This document shows positions 17,609-25,865 of a stretch of 64,000 bases of DNA, in pieces. The notes under the pieces are model-generated. The model was not told the origin of the DNA. It was given only the letters and a program-made list of their open reading frames with translations, and ran no database searches. Numbering within the stretch: the first letter of the stretch is position 1; each line of letters begins with the position of its first letter. The stretch comes from JARRQJ01 sp963761035 (GTDB taxonomy: Bacteria; Pseudomonadota; Gammaproteobacteria; DRLM01): NCBI GenBank assembly GCA_963761035.1, contig CAVXFH010000002.1, forward strand, positions 2,232,001 through 2,296,000. Reading direction: 5' to 3'. The position numbers and the translations under genes were made by a program.

Positions 17609-19483
17609 TTAGTAGGAGTCTGACTGTGCTGCCGATTTGGAGGGGGTATGGTGCTTGAAATAAATGCCTATCCGCTTAAGAATACCCTCCGCGGTAAGCC
17701 CGCATTCCGCCAGCAATTCGTTGCGGCTGCCTTGTTCTACAAAGCGATCCGGCAAGCCGATGTGGATCAGCGCGGGGAATAATTCCCGGGCGGCGAGGCA
17801 TTCACCGACGGCGCTGCCAGCGCCCCCTGCGACCGCGTTTTCTTCTATGGTCACCAACAGTTCATGATCAACGGCAAGGCGGGCCACCAACTCTTCGTCT
17901 AACGGTTTGACGAAACGCATATTGACCACGGTGGCGTCCAAACGCTCGCCTGCCTGCAACGCGGACTGTACCATGCTGCCGAAGGCCAACAGCGCCACGG
18001 CACGGCCCTCGCGCAGGACGTCGGCCTTGCCGACGGGTAATGTGGATAGACCTGTTTGCACCGGTACCCCGGGCCCGGTGCCGCGGGGATAGCGCACCGC
18101 CGCCGGCTGGTCCAAACTCATGGCGGTGGACAACATCTGGCGGCATTCGTTTTCATCGGCCGGCGCCATGACTACCAGATTGGGAATGCAGCGCAGATAA
18201 CTGAGATCGAAGCTGCCCGCATGGGTTGGCCCATCGGGGCCTACCAATCCCGCGCGGTCGATGGCGAACACCACCGGCAGATTTTGAATGGCTACGTCGT
18301 GGATCAATTGATCGTAACCCCGTTGTAGAAAGGTGGAGTAGATCGCCACCACCGGCTTCAGACCCTCGCATGCCATGCCCGCCGCCAAGGTGACGGCATG
18401 TTGTTCGGCGATGCCTACGTCGAAATAGCGATTGGGATATTGTTCCGCATAGGCCGCCAGGCCGGAGCCTTCGCGCATGGCCGGCGTTATGGTGACGAGG
18501 CGTTCGTCGTGCGCCGCCATGTCGCACAGCCACTGGCCGAATACCTCGGTATAGCTAGGCATGCCGGACTTGCCCGCACGCATGGCGCCGATGCGATGGT
18601 CGAAGGCGGATACACCGTGATAGACGCAGGGATCCTCTTCCGCGGGCTTATAACCCTTACCTTTCTTGGTGACGACATGGAGGAATTGCGGACCCTTCAG
18701 CTCACGCAGATTGCGCAGCGTCTTTACCAAGGTCGGCAGGTCATGACCGTCGATGGGGCCGATGTAATTGAACCCCAGCTCTTCGAACAGCGTGCCCGGT
18801 ATCACCATCCCCTTGACGTGAGCCTCGGCGCGGCGCGCCAGTTCCCACATCGGCGGCATGTTTTTCAGGACCTTCTTGCCCTGTTCGCGCATAGTCACAT
18901 ACAGCTTGCCGGATAGCACCCGAGCCAGGTGATTGGACAGGCCGCCCACATTGGGCGAGATGGACATATCGTTGTCGTTGAGTATCACCAGCAGATCGGT
19001 GTGCAGATCGCCGGCATGATTGAGCGCCTCGAAGGCCATGCCTGCGGTCATGGCGCCGTCGCCGATCACCGCCGCCACTTTACGGTCTTTCCCCGCCTTT
19101 TCCGCGGCGATGGCCATGCCCAAGGCGGCGCTCACCGAGGTGCTGGAATGGCCCACTCCGAAGGCATCGTAGGGGCTCTCATCGCGTTTGGGGAAACCGG
19201 CGACCCCGTCTTTCTGTCGCAGGGTAGGCATCTGTTCGCGGCGGCCGGTGAGAATCTTATGCGTGTAGCTCTGATGGCCCACGTCCCACACCAGCCGGTC
19301 ATCGGGCGTGTGATAGACATAATGCAAGGCGATAGTCAGTTCCACCGTACCGAGGTTGGCCGCCAAGTGGCCGCCGGTGCGTCCTACGGATTCCAATAAA
19401 AATTGGCGTACCTCCGCCGCGAGTTCCAGGAGCTGCCGCTCGGGAAGCAGCCGTAACTCGTGGGGGGAGGCGATGGTGTTCAA
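17609..19483 (-). CDS. dxs: 1-deoxy-D-xylulose-5-phosphate synthase
   Basis: Dxs is the thiamine-diphosphate enzyme that starts the MEP isoprenoid pathway from pyruvate and glyceraldehyde-3-phosphate. The 624-residue product shows GHQSYTHKILTGRR, the thiamine-diphosphate motif GDGAMTAGMAFEALNHAG and the downstream NDNDMSISPNVG. The transketolase-like C-terminal domains are complete. It lies 101 nt downstream of ispA, in the common xseB-ispA-dxs order. Confidence 0.98.
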   Translation of the reverse strand: MNTIASPHELRLLPERQLLELAAEVRQFLLESVGRTGGHLAANLGTVELTIALHYVYHTPDDRLVWDVGHQSYTHKILTGRREQMPTLRQKDGVAGFPKRDESPYDAFGVGHSSTSVSAALGMAIAAEKAGKDRKVAAVIGDGAMTAGMAFEALNHAGDLHTDLLVILNDNDMSISPNVGGLSNHLARVLSGKLYVTMREQGKKVLKNMPPMWELARRAEAHVKGMVIPGTLFEELGFNYIGPIDGHDLPTLVKTLRNLRELKGPQFLHVVTKKGKGYKPAEEDPCVYHGVSAFDHRIGAMRAGKSGMPSYTEVFGQWLCDMAAHDERLVTITPAMREGSGLAAYAEQYPNRYFDVGIAEQHAVTLAAGMACEGLKPVVAIYSTFLQRGYDQLIHDVAIQNLPVVFAIDRAGLVGPDGPTHAGSFDLSYLRCIPNLVVMAPADENECRQMLSTAMSLDQPAAVRYPRGTGPGVPVQTGLSTLPVGKADVLREGRAVALLAFGSMVQSALQAGERLDATVVNMRFVKPLDEELVARLAVDHELLVTIEENAVAGGAGSAVGECLAARELFPALIHIGLPDRFVEQGSRNELLAECGLTAEGILKRIGIYFKHHTPSKSAAQSDSY

Positions 19484-19584
19484 CAGTGGAAATTGGCTGT
19501 TAATAGTCTTGGTCCAACGAAAGGCTAAAACCCTAAATTATGGCGGGGCAGGACATGGCATGCAAGGGAATGCTGGGTTGGTTT

Positions 19585-20493
19585 TTAATGAGCGCGGGCT
19601 ATGACGTAGTGGGATAAGCTGCGGAGCAGGTCCGCACGCTCATCCAGTGCGGCCAGGCTGGCGAGGGCCTCCTCATGGAGATTGAGTGCCAGTGCCTTGG
19701 CTTCAGCCAGGCCTAGCAGCAAGGGATAAGTGGGCTTGTTGCGCGCCAAGTCCGCGCCCCGTTGCTTACCCAGCGTCGGGGTATCTCCCTCCACGTCCAG
19801 TATGTCATCATGAATCTGGAAGGCCAATCCCACACACTTCGCGTAATGATCCAATCGATGCTGGGTATCGTTGTCCAGATCGGGGGCGGATAAAGCGGCC
19901 AGCCGTATGGCGGCATGGATCAAAGCGCCGGTCTTGTGGATATGCATATCTTCCAACTCGGCGATATCCAGCTTTTGGCCGACGGCGGCAAGATCAATAG
20001 CCTGTCCCCCCACCATGCCGCGTGAACCGGCCGCCAACGCCAGGGTTTCAATCATGGCCAAGCGCATTTGCAATCCCGCCGCGATAGCGGGGTCATGACT
20101 CAAAATGTAAAAGGCCAGTGCCTGTAAGGCGTCTCCGGCCAGAATCGCCGTGGCTTCGTTATAGGCGCGATGACAACTGGGTTTACCGCGTCGTAAATCA
20201 TCATTGTCCATGGCGGGCAGGTCGTCATGGATCAAGGAATAGGCATGGATCAGTTCCACCGCGCAAGCCGGCCCGTCCAAGGCATCTGCAGTCACGCCCA
20301 GCGCCGCGCCGCTGGCATAGACTATGATAGGGCGCAGGCGCTTGCCCCCGCCCAGTACGGCGTAACGCATGGATTCATGGAGTCGCGCCGGGTGAAGGCC
20401 GGCGGCGGGCAGCCAATGATCCAGCGCGTGTTCCACTCGCGCCTGCCACTCGGCCATCGAGGCCGTAAAGCGGGTAACGCTAGCGGTCTTCAT
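19585..20493 (-). CDS. ispA: Farnesyl diphosphate synthase (short-chain polyprenyl synthase)
   Basis: IspA condenses isopentenyl and allylic diphosphates. The 302-residue protein has the first aspartate-rich motif DDLPAMDNDDLRRGK and the second DDILDVEGD, both complete. Its first codons overlap the 3' end of xseB by 14 nt. An ATG 12 codons further in would avoid the overlap. Confidence 0.95.
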   Translation of the reverse strand: MKTASVTRFTASMAEWQARVEHALDHWLPAAGLHPARLHESMRYAVLGGGKRLRPIIVYASGAALGVTADALDGPACAVELIHAYSLIHDDLPAMDNDDLRRGKPSCHRAYNEATAILAGDALQALAFYILSHDPAIAAGLQMRLAMIETLALAAGSRGMVGGQAIDLAAVGQKLDIAELEDMHIHKTGALIHAAIRLAALSAPDLDNDTQHRLDHYAKCVGLAFQIHDDILDVEGDTPTLGKQRGADLARNKPTYPLLLGLAEAKALALNLHEEALASLAALDERADLLRSLSHYVIARAH

Positions 20494-20719
20494 CGCTGAA
20501 GGGCTTGATCTCTGTAGTAGAGCCCTTTTCGAGAAGGATTTGTACCTTTTGTTCGGCGGATTGCAAGGCTTGCTGGCATTGGCGGGTCAGTTGGATGCCG
20601 CGCTCGAAATGTTGCAGCGATTCCTCCAGGCGGATATCGCCCTGTTCCATTTTTTCCACCAGGGCTTCCAGCTCTTTTAAGGCGCTCTCAAAATCGACGG
20701 GAGGGCTTTTTTTGGCCAA
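20480..20719 (-). CDS. xseB: Exodeoxyribonuclease VII small subunit
   Basis: XseB is the small, coiled-coil subunit of the single-strand nuclease ExoVII. The 79-residue product has the family pattern FESALKELEALVEKMEQGD followed by a second helix. It heads the xseB-ispA-dxs operon. The catalytic partner xseA is not in the window. Confidence 0.95.
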   Translation of the reverse strand: MAKKSPPVDFESALKELEALVEKMEQGDIRLEESLQHFERGIQLTRQCQQALQSAEQKVQILLEKGSTTEIKPFSDEDR

Positions 20720-20833
20720 GGTTACAATTCTCCTATTGCGAAGCGGCGTACGTTAACGCAGGGTCAAGAGTCGGTCAATAAACGAATCGGCAAGCGGAAA
20801 ATTTCAGGCCTGACAGCCGGCAAAAACTCATGG

Positions 20834-20861
20834 TTGACAGTATTGGAAGCCCTGGTTTAAA
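20834..20861 (+). promoter_or_regulatory. Candidate sigma-70 promoter for the rubrerythrin cluster
   Basis: A consensus -35 TTGACA (20834-20839) is followed after 16 nt by TTTAAA (20856-20861, 4 of 6 matches to TATAAT). The predicted start of transcription would fall just before the palindrome at 20874. Confidence 0.55.
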
Positions 20862-20873
20862 GTTGATGCCCAA

Positions 20874-20890
20874 TTTAGACTTAGTCTAAA
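20874..20890. promoter_or_regulatory. Perfect 17-bp palindrome, likely Fur/PerR-type operator
   Basis: TTTAGACT-T-AGTCTAAA is an exact 8-1-8 inverted repeat. Its geometry is that of the 7-1-7 boxes bound by the Fur superfamily (PerR, Irr). It lies immediately downstream of the candidate promoter and 54 nt before the rubrerythrin start, a good position for repression. The regulator itself is not in the window. Confidence 0.6.
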
Positions 20891-20944
20891 AGACCGTCTC
20901 GATATCGAGCAGGACTAACTTACAGACCAAATGGAGGAATCGCA

Positions 20945-21364
20945 ATGGCGCTCAAAGGCAGTAAAACCGAGAAAAACTTGAAGGACGCGTTCGCCGGCGA
21001 ATCGCAGGCAAATCGTCGTTATCTTTATTTCGCCTCCAAGGCGGACGTGGAAGGCTACAACGATGTGGCGGCGGTATTTCGCTCCACGGCGGAAGGCGAG
21101 ACCGGCCATGCCCATGGGCATCTGGAATACCTGGAAGCCGTCGGCGATCCCGCTACCGGACTGCCCATCGGCGGGACTTCGCTGAATCTCAAGGCGGCCA
21201 TCGCCGGCGAGACCCACGAGTACACCGACATGTACCCGGGCATGGCCAAGGCAGCGCGCCAAGAAGGTTTCGACGAAATCGCCGATTGGTTCGAGACCCT
21301 GGCCAAGGCCGAGCGTTCCCACGCCAATCGATTCCAAAAGGCCCTGGATAGTCTGGGAAGCTAA
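20945..21364 (+). CDS. Rubrerythrin-type di-iron protein (no rubredoxin domain)
   Basis: This is a ferritin-like four-helix protein of 139 residues that probably reduces hydrogen peroxide. Di-iron ligands are visible: Glu19 in AGESQAN, Glu52 and His55 in EGETGH, Glu89 in AGETHEY, and Glu123 and His126 in KAERSH. The C-terminal rubredoxin-like iron site of classical rubrerythrins is absent, so electrons must come from another protein. The Fe-S protein encoded next door is the obvious candidate. A ribosome site (atggagg) precedes ATG 20945. The palindrome upstream suggests metal or peroxide control. Confidence 0.92.
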   Translation: MALKGSKTEKNLKDAFAGESQANRRYLYFASKADVEGYNDVAAVFRSTAEGETGHAHGHLEYLEAVGDPATGLPIGGTSLNLKAAIAGETHEYTDMYPGMAKAARQEGFDEIADWFETLAKAERSHANRFQKALDSLGS

Positions 21365-21377
21365 TTGCCTTTCTGCT

Positions 21378-21408
21378 CTGGCGCGCCGAGTTAATCCCGG
21401 CACGCCAG
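21378..21408. terminator. Stem-loop after rubrerythrin
   Basis: CTGGCG and GCCG pair with CGGC and CGCCAG, interrupted by one C/A mismatch, around a 9-nt loop. The stem begins 14 nt after the stop codon. No T-tract follows, so it may only lower read-through into the next gene or protect the rubrerythrin message. Confidence 0.4.
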
Positions 21409-21454
21409 CGCTTGGGATATTTCTTCATCGCTATTGCATGGGCGAGTAATCTCT

Positions 21455-22804
21455 ATGTCGGAGTCACCTCCCGGTCAACGCGAAGGCAGTTTAGAAGCTC
21501 CCACCCGCCACGCCTTGGATTGGCGCAATCCGGATTTTTACGAAGAAGCGTCGCTGCTCAAGGAGCTCGATCGCGTCTATGACATTTGTCACGGCTGCCG
21601 CCGTTGCTTCAGTCTATGTAACGCCTTTCCCACCTTATTCGACGCCATCGACGCCTCCGCAACTCTAGAGTTGGACGGTGTAGACAAGCAGCGGGTGTAT
21701 TGGGAGGTGGTCGATCATTGTTACCTGTGCGACATGTGTTTCATGACCAAGTGCCCTTACGTGCCGCCCCATCCGTGGAACGTGGACTTTCCCCATTTGA
21801 TGCTGCGGGCCAAGGCGGTGAAGTTCAAGCAGGGCAACGTCAAAGGCCGCGACAAGTTGCTGACTGCCACCGATACGGTGGGCAAACTGGCGGGCATCCC
21901 CGTGGTGGCGGGCATAGTCAACGCCGCCAACAAGAATAGGGCGGCGCGTAAGGTTTTGGATAAGGTGCTCGGCGTCCATCCCGAAGCGCTGTTACCGCCC
22001 TATCATCATCGCACCCTGCAAAAGCGACTGGCCGGTCAGGTGCGTGAGGACTTGACGCCGACGCCCACCGCGGAGACCCGCGGCAAAGTGGCGCTGTTCG
22101 GCACGTGTTACGGCAATTACAACGAGCCGCACCTCGGCGAAGACCTGGTGGCGGTGTTCGAGCATAACGGCATCCCCGTCACTTTGGTCGCGCAGACCCG
22201 CTGCTGCGGCATGCCCAAGCTGGAGCTGGGGGATCTCGCGGCGATCGAAGAGAGCAGGGCGTATAACCTTCCACTGCTCGCTAAATTGGTGGATGAGGGC
22301 TATGACATCGTCGCGCCGGTGCCGTCCTGTGTGTTGATGTTCAAGCAAGAACTGCCCTTAATGTTTCCCGACGATCCGCAGGTCGCGAAGGTTCGCGCCG
22401 CAATCTTCGACCCTTTCGAATATCTGGCATTACGCCACAAGGCGGGCAAATTCAATACGGAATTTAAAATGCATTTGGGCAAGATCGCCTATCACGTTGC
22501 CTGCCATCTACGGGTGCAGAACATCGGGCTTAAGACCCGCGACATCCTAAGCCTGATACCTGAAACGCAAGTGGAACCCATCGAACGGTGCTCAGGCCAC
22601 AACGGCACCTATGCGGTGAAGAGCGAATTTCACGATGTGTCGATGAAGATCGGCAAGCCGGTAGTGGCGCGCGTGCGGAAGGCCGGCGTCGATCATTACA
22701 GCAGCGACTGCCCCATGGCGGGCCATCAGATCGAGAATGGTTTGCGCGACGGCAGCGAACCTGTTCATCCCCTGACGCTGTTGCGGCAGGCCTACGGCAT
22801 TTGA
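21455..22804 (+). CDS. Heterodisulfide-reductase/GlpC-like iron-sulfur protein
   Basis: The 449-residue protein has two N-terminal cubane cluster motifs: Cys45, 48, 51 and 55 (CHGCRRCFSLC), and Cys89, 92, 95 and 100 (CYLCDMCFMTKC). The C-terminal half holds CCG-like elements (TRCCGMPKLELG, then DCPMAGHQ). It resembles the electron-transfer subunit of anaerobic glycerol-3-phosphate dehydrogenase and HdrD, but no catalytic partner of those types is adjacent. ATG 21455 is preferred to an upstream TTG. Neighbours suggest it delivers electrons to the rubrerythrin; that is inference. Confidence 0.88.
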   Translation: MSESPPGQREGSLEAPTRHALDWRNPDFYEEASLLKELDRVYDICHGCRRCFSLCNAFPTLFDAIDASATLELDGVDKQRVYWEVVDHCYLCDMCFMTKCPYVPPHPWNVDFPHLMLRAKAVKFKQGNVKGRDKLLTATDTVGKLAGIPVVAGIVNAANKNRAARKVLDKVLGVHPEALLPPYHHRTLQKRLAGQVREDLTPTPTAETRGKVALFGTCYGNYNEPHLGEDLVAVFEHNGIPVTLVAQTRCCGMPKLELGDLAAIEESRAYNLPLLAKLVDEGYDIVAPVPSCVLMFKQELPLMFPDDPQVAKVRAAIFDPFEYLALRHKAGKFNTEFKMHLGKIAYHVACHLRVQNIGLKTRDILSLIPETQVEPIERCSGHNGTYAVKSEFHDVSMKIGKPVVARVRKAGVDHYSSDCPMAGHQIENGLRDGSEPVHPLTLLRQAYGI

Positions 22805-22817
22805 ATTGGGCGGCTTC

Positions 22818-23402
22818 ATGGAAAAATTGACCCGTAAAGATCTTTATTCACTCGAGCAATACGCCGAACGGCGTCCTGCTATGCGCGACCGTGTCATGGC
22901 CCACAAGAAGCACCGCCGCGTGGCGCTGGGACCGCACGCTACGCTCTATTTCGAGGACCGCCTCACCGTTCACTATCAAATTCAGGAAATGCTGCGCGCC
23001 GAGCGCCTCTTCGAGGCGGCGGGGATACAGGAGGAATTGGACGCCTACAATCCGTTGATCCCCGACGGCACCAATTGGAAGGCCACCTTCATGCTGGAAT
23101 ACGCCGATGAACACGAGCGCCGCGCCGCCTTGCAGAAACTCATCGGCGTCGAGGACCGGGTATGGATCAAGATCGCGGGCTCGACACCGGTGTATGCCGT
23201 CGCCGACGAGGACCTGGAGCGCGCGACGGAAGAAAAAACTTCCGCGGTCCATTTCCTTCGTTTTGAGCTTTCACCGCAAATGATTGCCGCCGTCAAGGCG
23301 AACGCAAAGATAAGTATGGGAATCGATCTCCCCGCTTATACGGCCACGCTCGATCCGGTGCCGGATAACATTCGTGCCGCATTGGCGAAGGATATGATGT
23401 GA
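22818..23402 (+). CDS. DUF3501 family protein
   Basis: This 194-residue soluble protein begins MEKLTRKDLYSLEQY and contains the region FEDRLTVHYQIQEMLRAER typical of DUF3501. Biochemical function is unknown. It starts 14 nt after the Fe-S gene stop. DUF3501 is repeatedly found beside rubrerythrin and this Fe-S family, so it probably belongs to the same stress-response unit. No cysteine cluster or membrane segment is visible. Confidence 0.85.
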   Translation: MEKLTRKDLYSLEQYAERRPAMRDRVMAHKKHRRVALGPHATLYFEDRLTVHYQIQEMLRAERLFEAAGIQEELDAYNPLIPDGTNWKATFMLEYADEHERRAALQKLIGVEDRVWIKIAGSTPVYAVADEDLERATEEKTSAVHFLRFELSPQMIAAVKANAKISMGIDLPAYTATLDPVPDNIRAALAKDMM

Positions 23403-23943
23403 ATTCACGGATGGGCAATACCTGATCCTCGCGCCCAGTGAAATGCTTTCTATCTCACCAGACTTCAAAATACTTTGAGCGGCTTGCCGTCGGCTCGTAC
23501 CGTGAAGGGGCGCCTACTACGAGGGTGTTGATTTCTTGTCTTTTAAACGTTCTTCCATCGGGTGACAAAGTTTATTTGCTTTCCTAAACCGTATCTTGCC
23601 GTGAGCCCGCGTGGTGTATAATCCTGGGTGCGGGATGCCAGGCAATTGCTTGGATTAAGAAGATCTTCTTCTATGGACTCATTCCTTAGGGTGTATATGA
23701 TATGCCCGATCTTTCTCCCACCCTGTTCGCGGATGCTGATAACGCCGCCAAGCGTGTTTGATTGATCATGTGCGTGCCGGCTGCAAACAACGCAAAATGT
23801 CATGGTCGGAGATTTTACGGGGAGTGAAGTCGAGATGAGACATCAGAGAGAGATTGGTATGATTCATTAATTTTCCGCATCCAAACCGTTCCCGGGGATG
23901 ATAGGGATGTGCCGGTTAATGCTTAATAGGTTGAAAGGTTGCA
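23403..23943. other. Intergenic region before parE, with promoter-like site and palindromes
   Basis: No convincing gene was found in this 541-nt region. A perfect TATAAT lies at 23617-23622 with a weak TTGCCG 15 nt upstream. Just downstream are a near-palindrome centred on GCAATTGC and a perfect 14-nt palindrome AAGAAGATCTTCTT. These may mark a small RNA or the parE leader. Open frames here lack ribosome sites and conserved character. Confidence 0.4.
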
Positions 23944-25830
23944 ATGAGCAGTGTTTATGACGCCGCGGCGATAGAAGTATTGACCGGACTTGAGCCGGTG
24001 CGCAAGCGGCCCGGGATGTATACCGATACCAGCCGTCCCAATCATCTGGCGCAGGAAGTCATCGACAACAGCGTGGACGAGGCCATCGCCGGTTACGCCG
24101 GGCGCATCGAGGTCAATCTGTATAAGGACGGTTCGCTGGAGGTACGGGACGATGGCCGGGGCATGCCGGTGGACGTCCATCCCGGCGAGAAGGTGTCCGG
24201 GGTCGAGGTGATCCTCACCCGCTTGCACGCCGGCGGCAAATTTTCCGACAAGAATTATCGATTCTCCGGTGGATTGCACGGTGTGGGCGTGTCGGTGGTC
24301 AATGCCTTGTCCAATCACCTTGAAGTGTGGGTGCGGCGCGGCGGTAAGGAATACAACATGGCCTTCGCCGGCGGCGAGAAGGTCACCGAGCTGGAAGAAG
24401 TAGGGCAGGTAGGCAAGGCCAACACCGGCACCATGGTGCGCTTCTGGCCCGATCCCAAATATTTCGATACGCCGAAATTCTTCGTGCCCAAACTTAAACA
24501 CACGCTGCGCGCCAAGGCGGTGCTGTGCCCGGGATTGCATGTCAAGTTTTTTGACGAGAACAGCGGCGAGCGCGAAGAATGGCGGTATCAAGCCGGTCTC
24601 GAGGATTATCTGCTGGAGACCCTGCAGGGCGTGGAGCTGCTGCCCGAGGAGCCGTTTATCGGTTCCATGGTGGGGCGGCAGGAGACCGCCGAATGGGCTG
24701 TGGTGTGGCTGCCGCAGGGCGGCGAACTGGTGGCCGAGAGCTATGTGAATCTGATTCCAACCCCGCAGGGCGGCACCCATGTCAACGGGCTGCGCACCGG
24801 GCTTACCGAGGCGGTGCGCGAGTTTTGTGAGTTTCGCAATCTATTGCCGCGCGGCGTGCGCCTGGCGCCGGAGGATGTGTGGGAACGCTGTTGCCACATC
24901 CTGTCGGTGAAGATGACCGATCCGCAGTTCAGCGGCCAGACCAAGGAGCGGCTGTCGTCGCGGGAATGCGCGCCGTTTGTCTCGGGCGTAGTGAAGGACG
25001 CCTTTTCTCTCTGGCTCAACCAGCATATCGAGGTCGGGGAACGCATTGCGCTACATGCCATCGACAACGCCCAGGCGCGGCTGCGCGCCGGTAAGCAGGT
25101 AGTACGCAAGAAGGTCGCCGCCGGCCCGGCCTTGCCTGGCAAGTTAACGGATTGTACGGCGCAGGATCTGGCGCGCACCGAATTGTTTTTGGTGGAAGGT
25201 GATTCCGCGGGCGGCTCCGCCAAACAGGCGCGTAACCGCGACTTTCAGGCGGTAATGCCGTTGCGCGGCAAAATCCTCAACACCTGGGAGGTGGACTCCG
25301 CCGAAGTGCTGGGTTCGCAGGAAGTCAACGACATCGCCGTGGCCATCGGCGTGGAGCCGGGATCCGCGAATCTGGACGGATTGCGTTACGGCAAGATCTG
25401 CATCCTCGCCGATGCCGATTCCGACGGCGCGCATATCGCCACCTTGTTGTGCGCGCTGTTTCTGCGGCACTTTCGACCTGTGGTGCTGACAGGGCATGTC
25501 TATGTGGCCATGCCGCCCTTGTTCCGCGTCGACGTCGGCAAGGAGGTGTTCTACGCGCTTGATGACGGCGAGAAGCAGGGTGTGCTCGACCGTATTGCCG
25601 CGGAGCATCTCAAGGGCAAGATCAATATCCAACGGTTTAAGGGGTTGGGCGAGATGAATCCGCTGCAACTGCGCGAAACCACCATGGACCCTGATACGCG
25701 CCGCCTGGTGCAACTCACGGTGGAGGCCAGCGACGACACCGATGTATTGTTAGACATGCTGCTTGCCAAGCGCCGCGCCACCGACCGCCGCGAGTGGCTG
25801 GAGAAGAAGGGCAATCTTGCCGAGGTGTAA
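23944..25830 (+). CDS. parE: DNA topoisomerase IV subunit B
   Basis: This is the ATPase subunit of the chromosome-decatenating type IIA topoisomerase. The 628-residue product has the GHKL ATP site (EVIDNSVDEAIAGY and a glycine-rich lid) and a TOPRIM domain with EGDSAGGSAKQARNR. Length and sequence (KRPGMYTDTSRPNHL) fit ParE rather than GyrB. It precedes parC by 35 nt. Confidence 0.97.
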   Translation: MSSVYDAAAIEVLTGLEPVRKRPGMYTDTSRPNHLAQEVIDNSVDEAIAGYAGRIEVNLYKDGSLEVRDDGRGMPVDVHPGEKVSGVEVILTRLHAGGKFSDKNYRFSGGLHGVGVSVVNALSNHLEVWVRRGGKEYNMAFAGGEKVTELEEVGQVGKANTGTMVRFWPDPKYFDTPKFFVPKLKHTLRAKAVLCPGLHVKFFDENSGEREEWRYQAGLEDYLLETLQGVELLPEEPFIGSMVGRQETAEWAVVWLPQGGELVAESYVNLIPTPQGGTHVNGLRTGLTEAVREFCEFRNLLPRGVRLAPEDVWERCCHILSVKMTDPQFSGQTKERLSSRECAPFVSGVVKDAFSLWLNQHIEVGERIALHAIDNAQARLRAGKQVVRKKVAAGPALPGKLTDCTAQDLARTELFLVEGDSAGGSAKQARNRDFQAVMPLRGKILNTWEVDSAEVLGSQEVNDIAVAIGVEPGSANLDGLRYGKICILADADSDGAHIATLLCALFLRHFRPVVLTGHVYVAMPPLFRVDVGKEVFYALDDGEKQGVLDRIAAEHLKGKINIQRFKGLGEMNPLQLRETTMDPDTRRLVQLTVEASDDTDVLLDMLLAKRRATDRREWLEKKGNLAEV

Positions 25831-25865
25831 ACACGCGAAATGAAGACAGCGATGGAAGGCGCATA

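Noticed and set aside
23543..23803. 86-codon minus-strand frame before parE
   Set aside because: No ribosome site, no recognisable domain, and an amino-acid mix like translated spacer.
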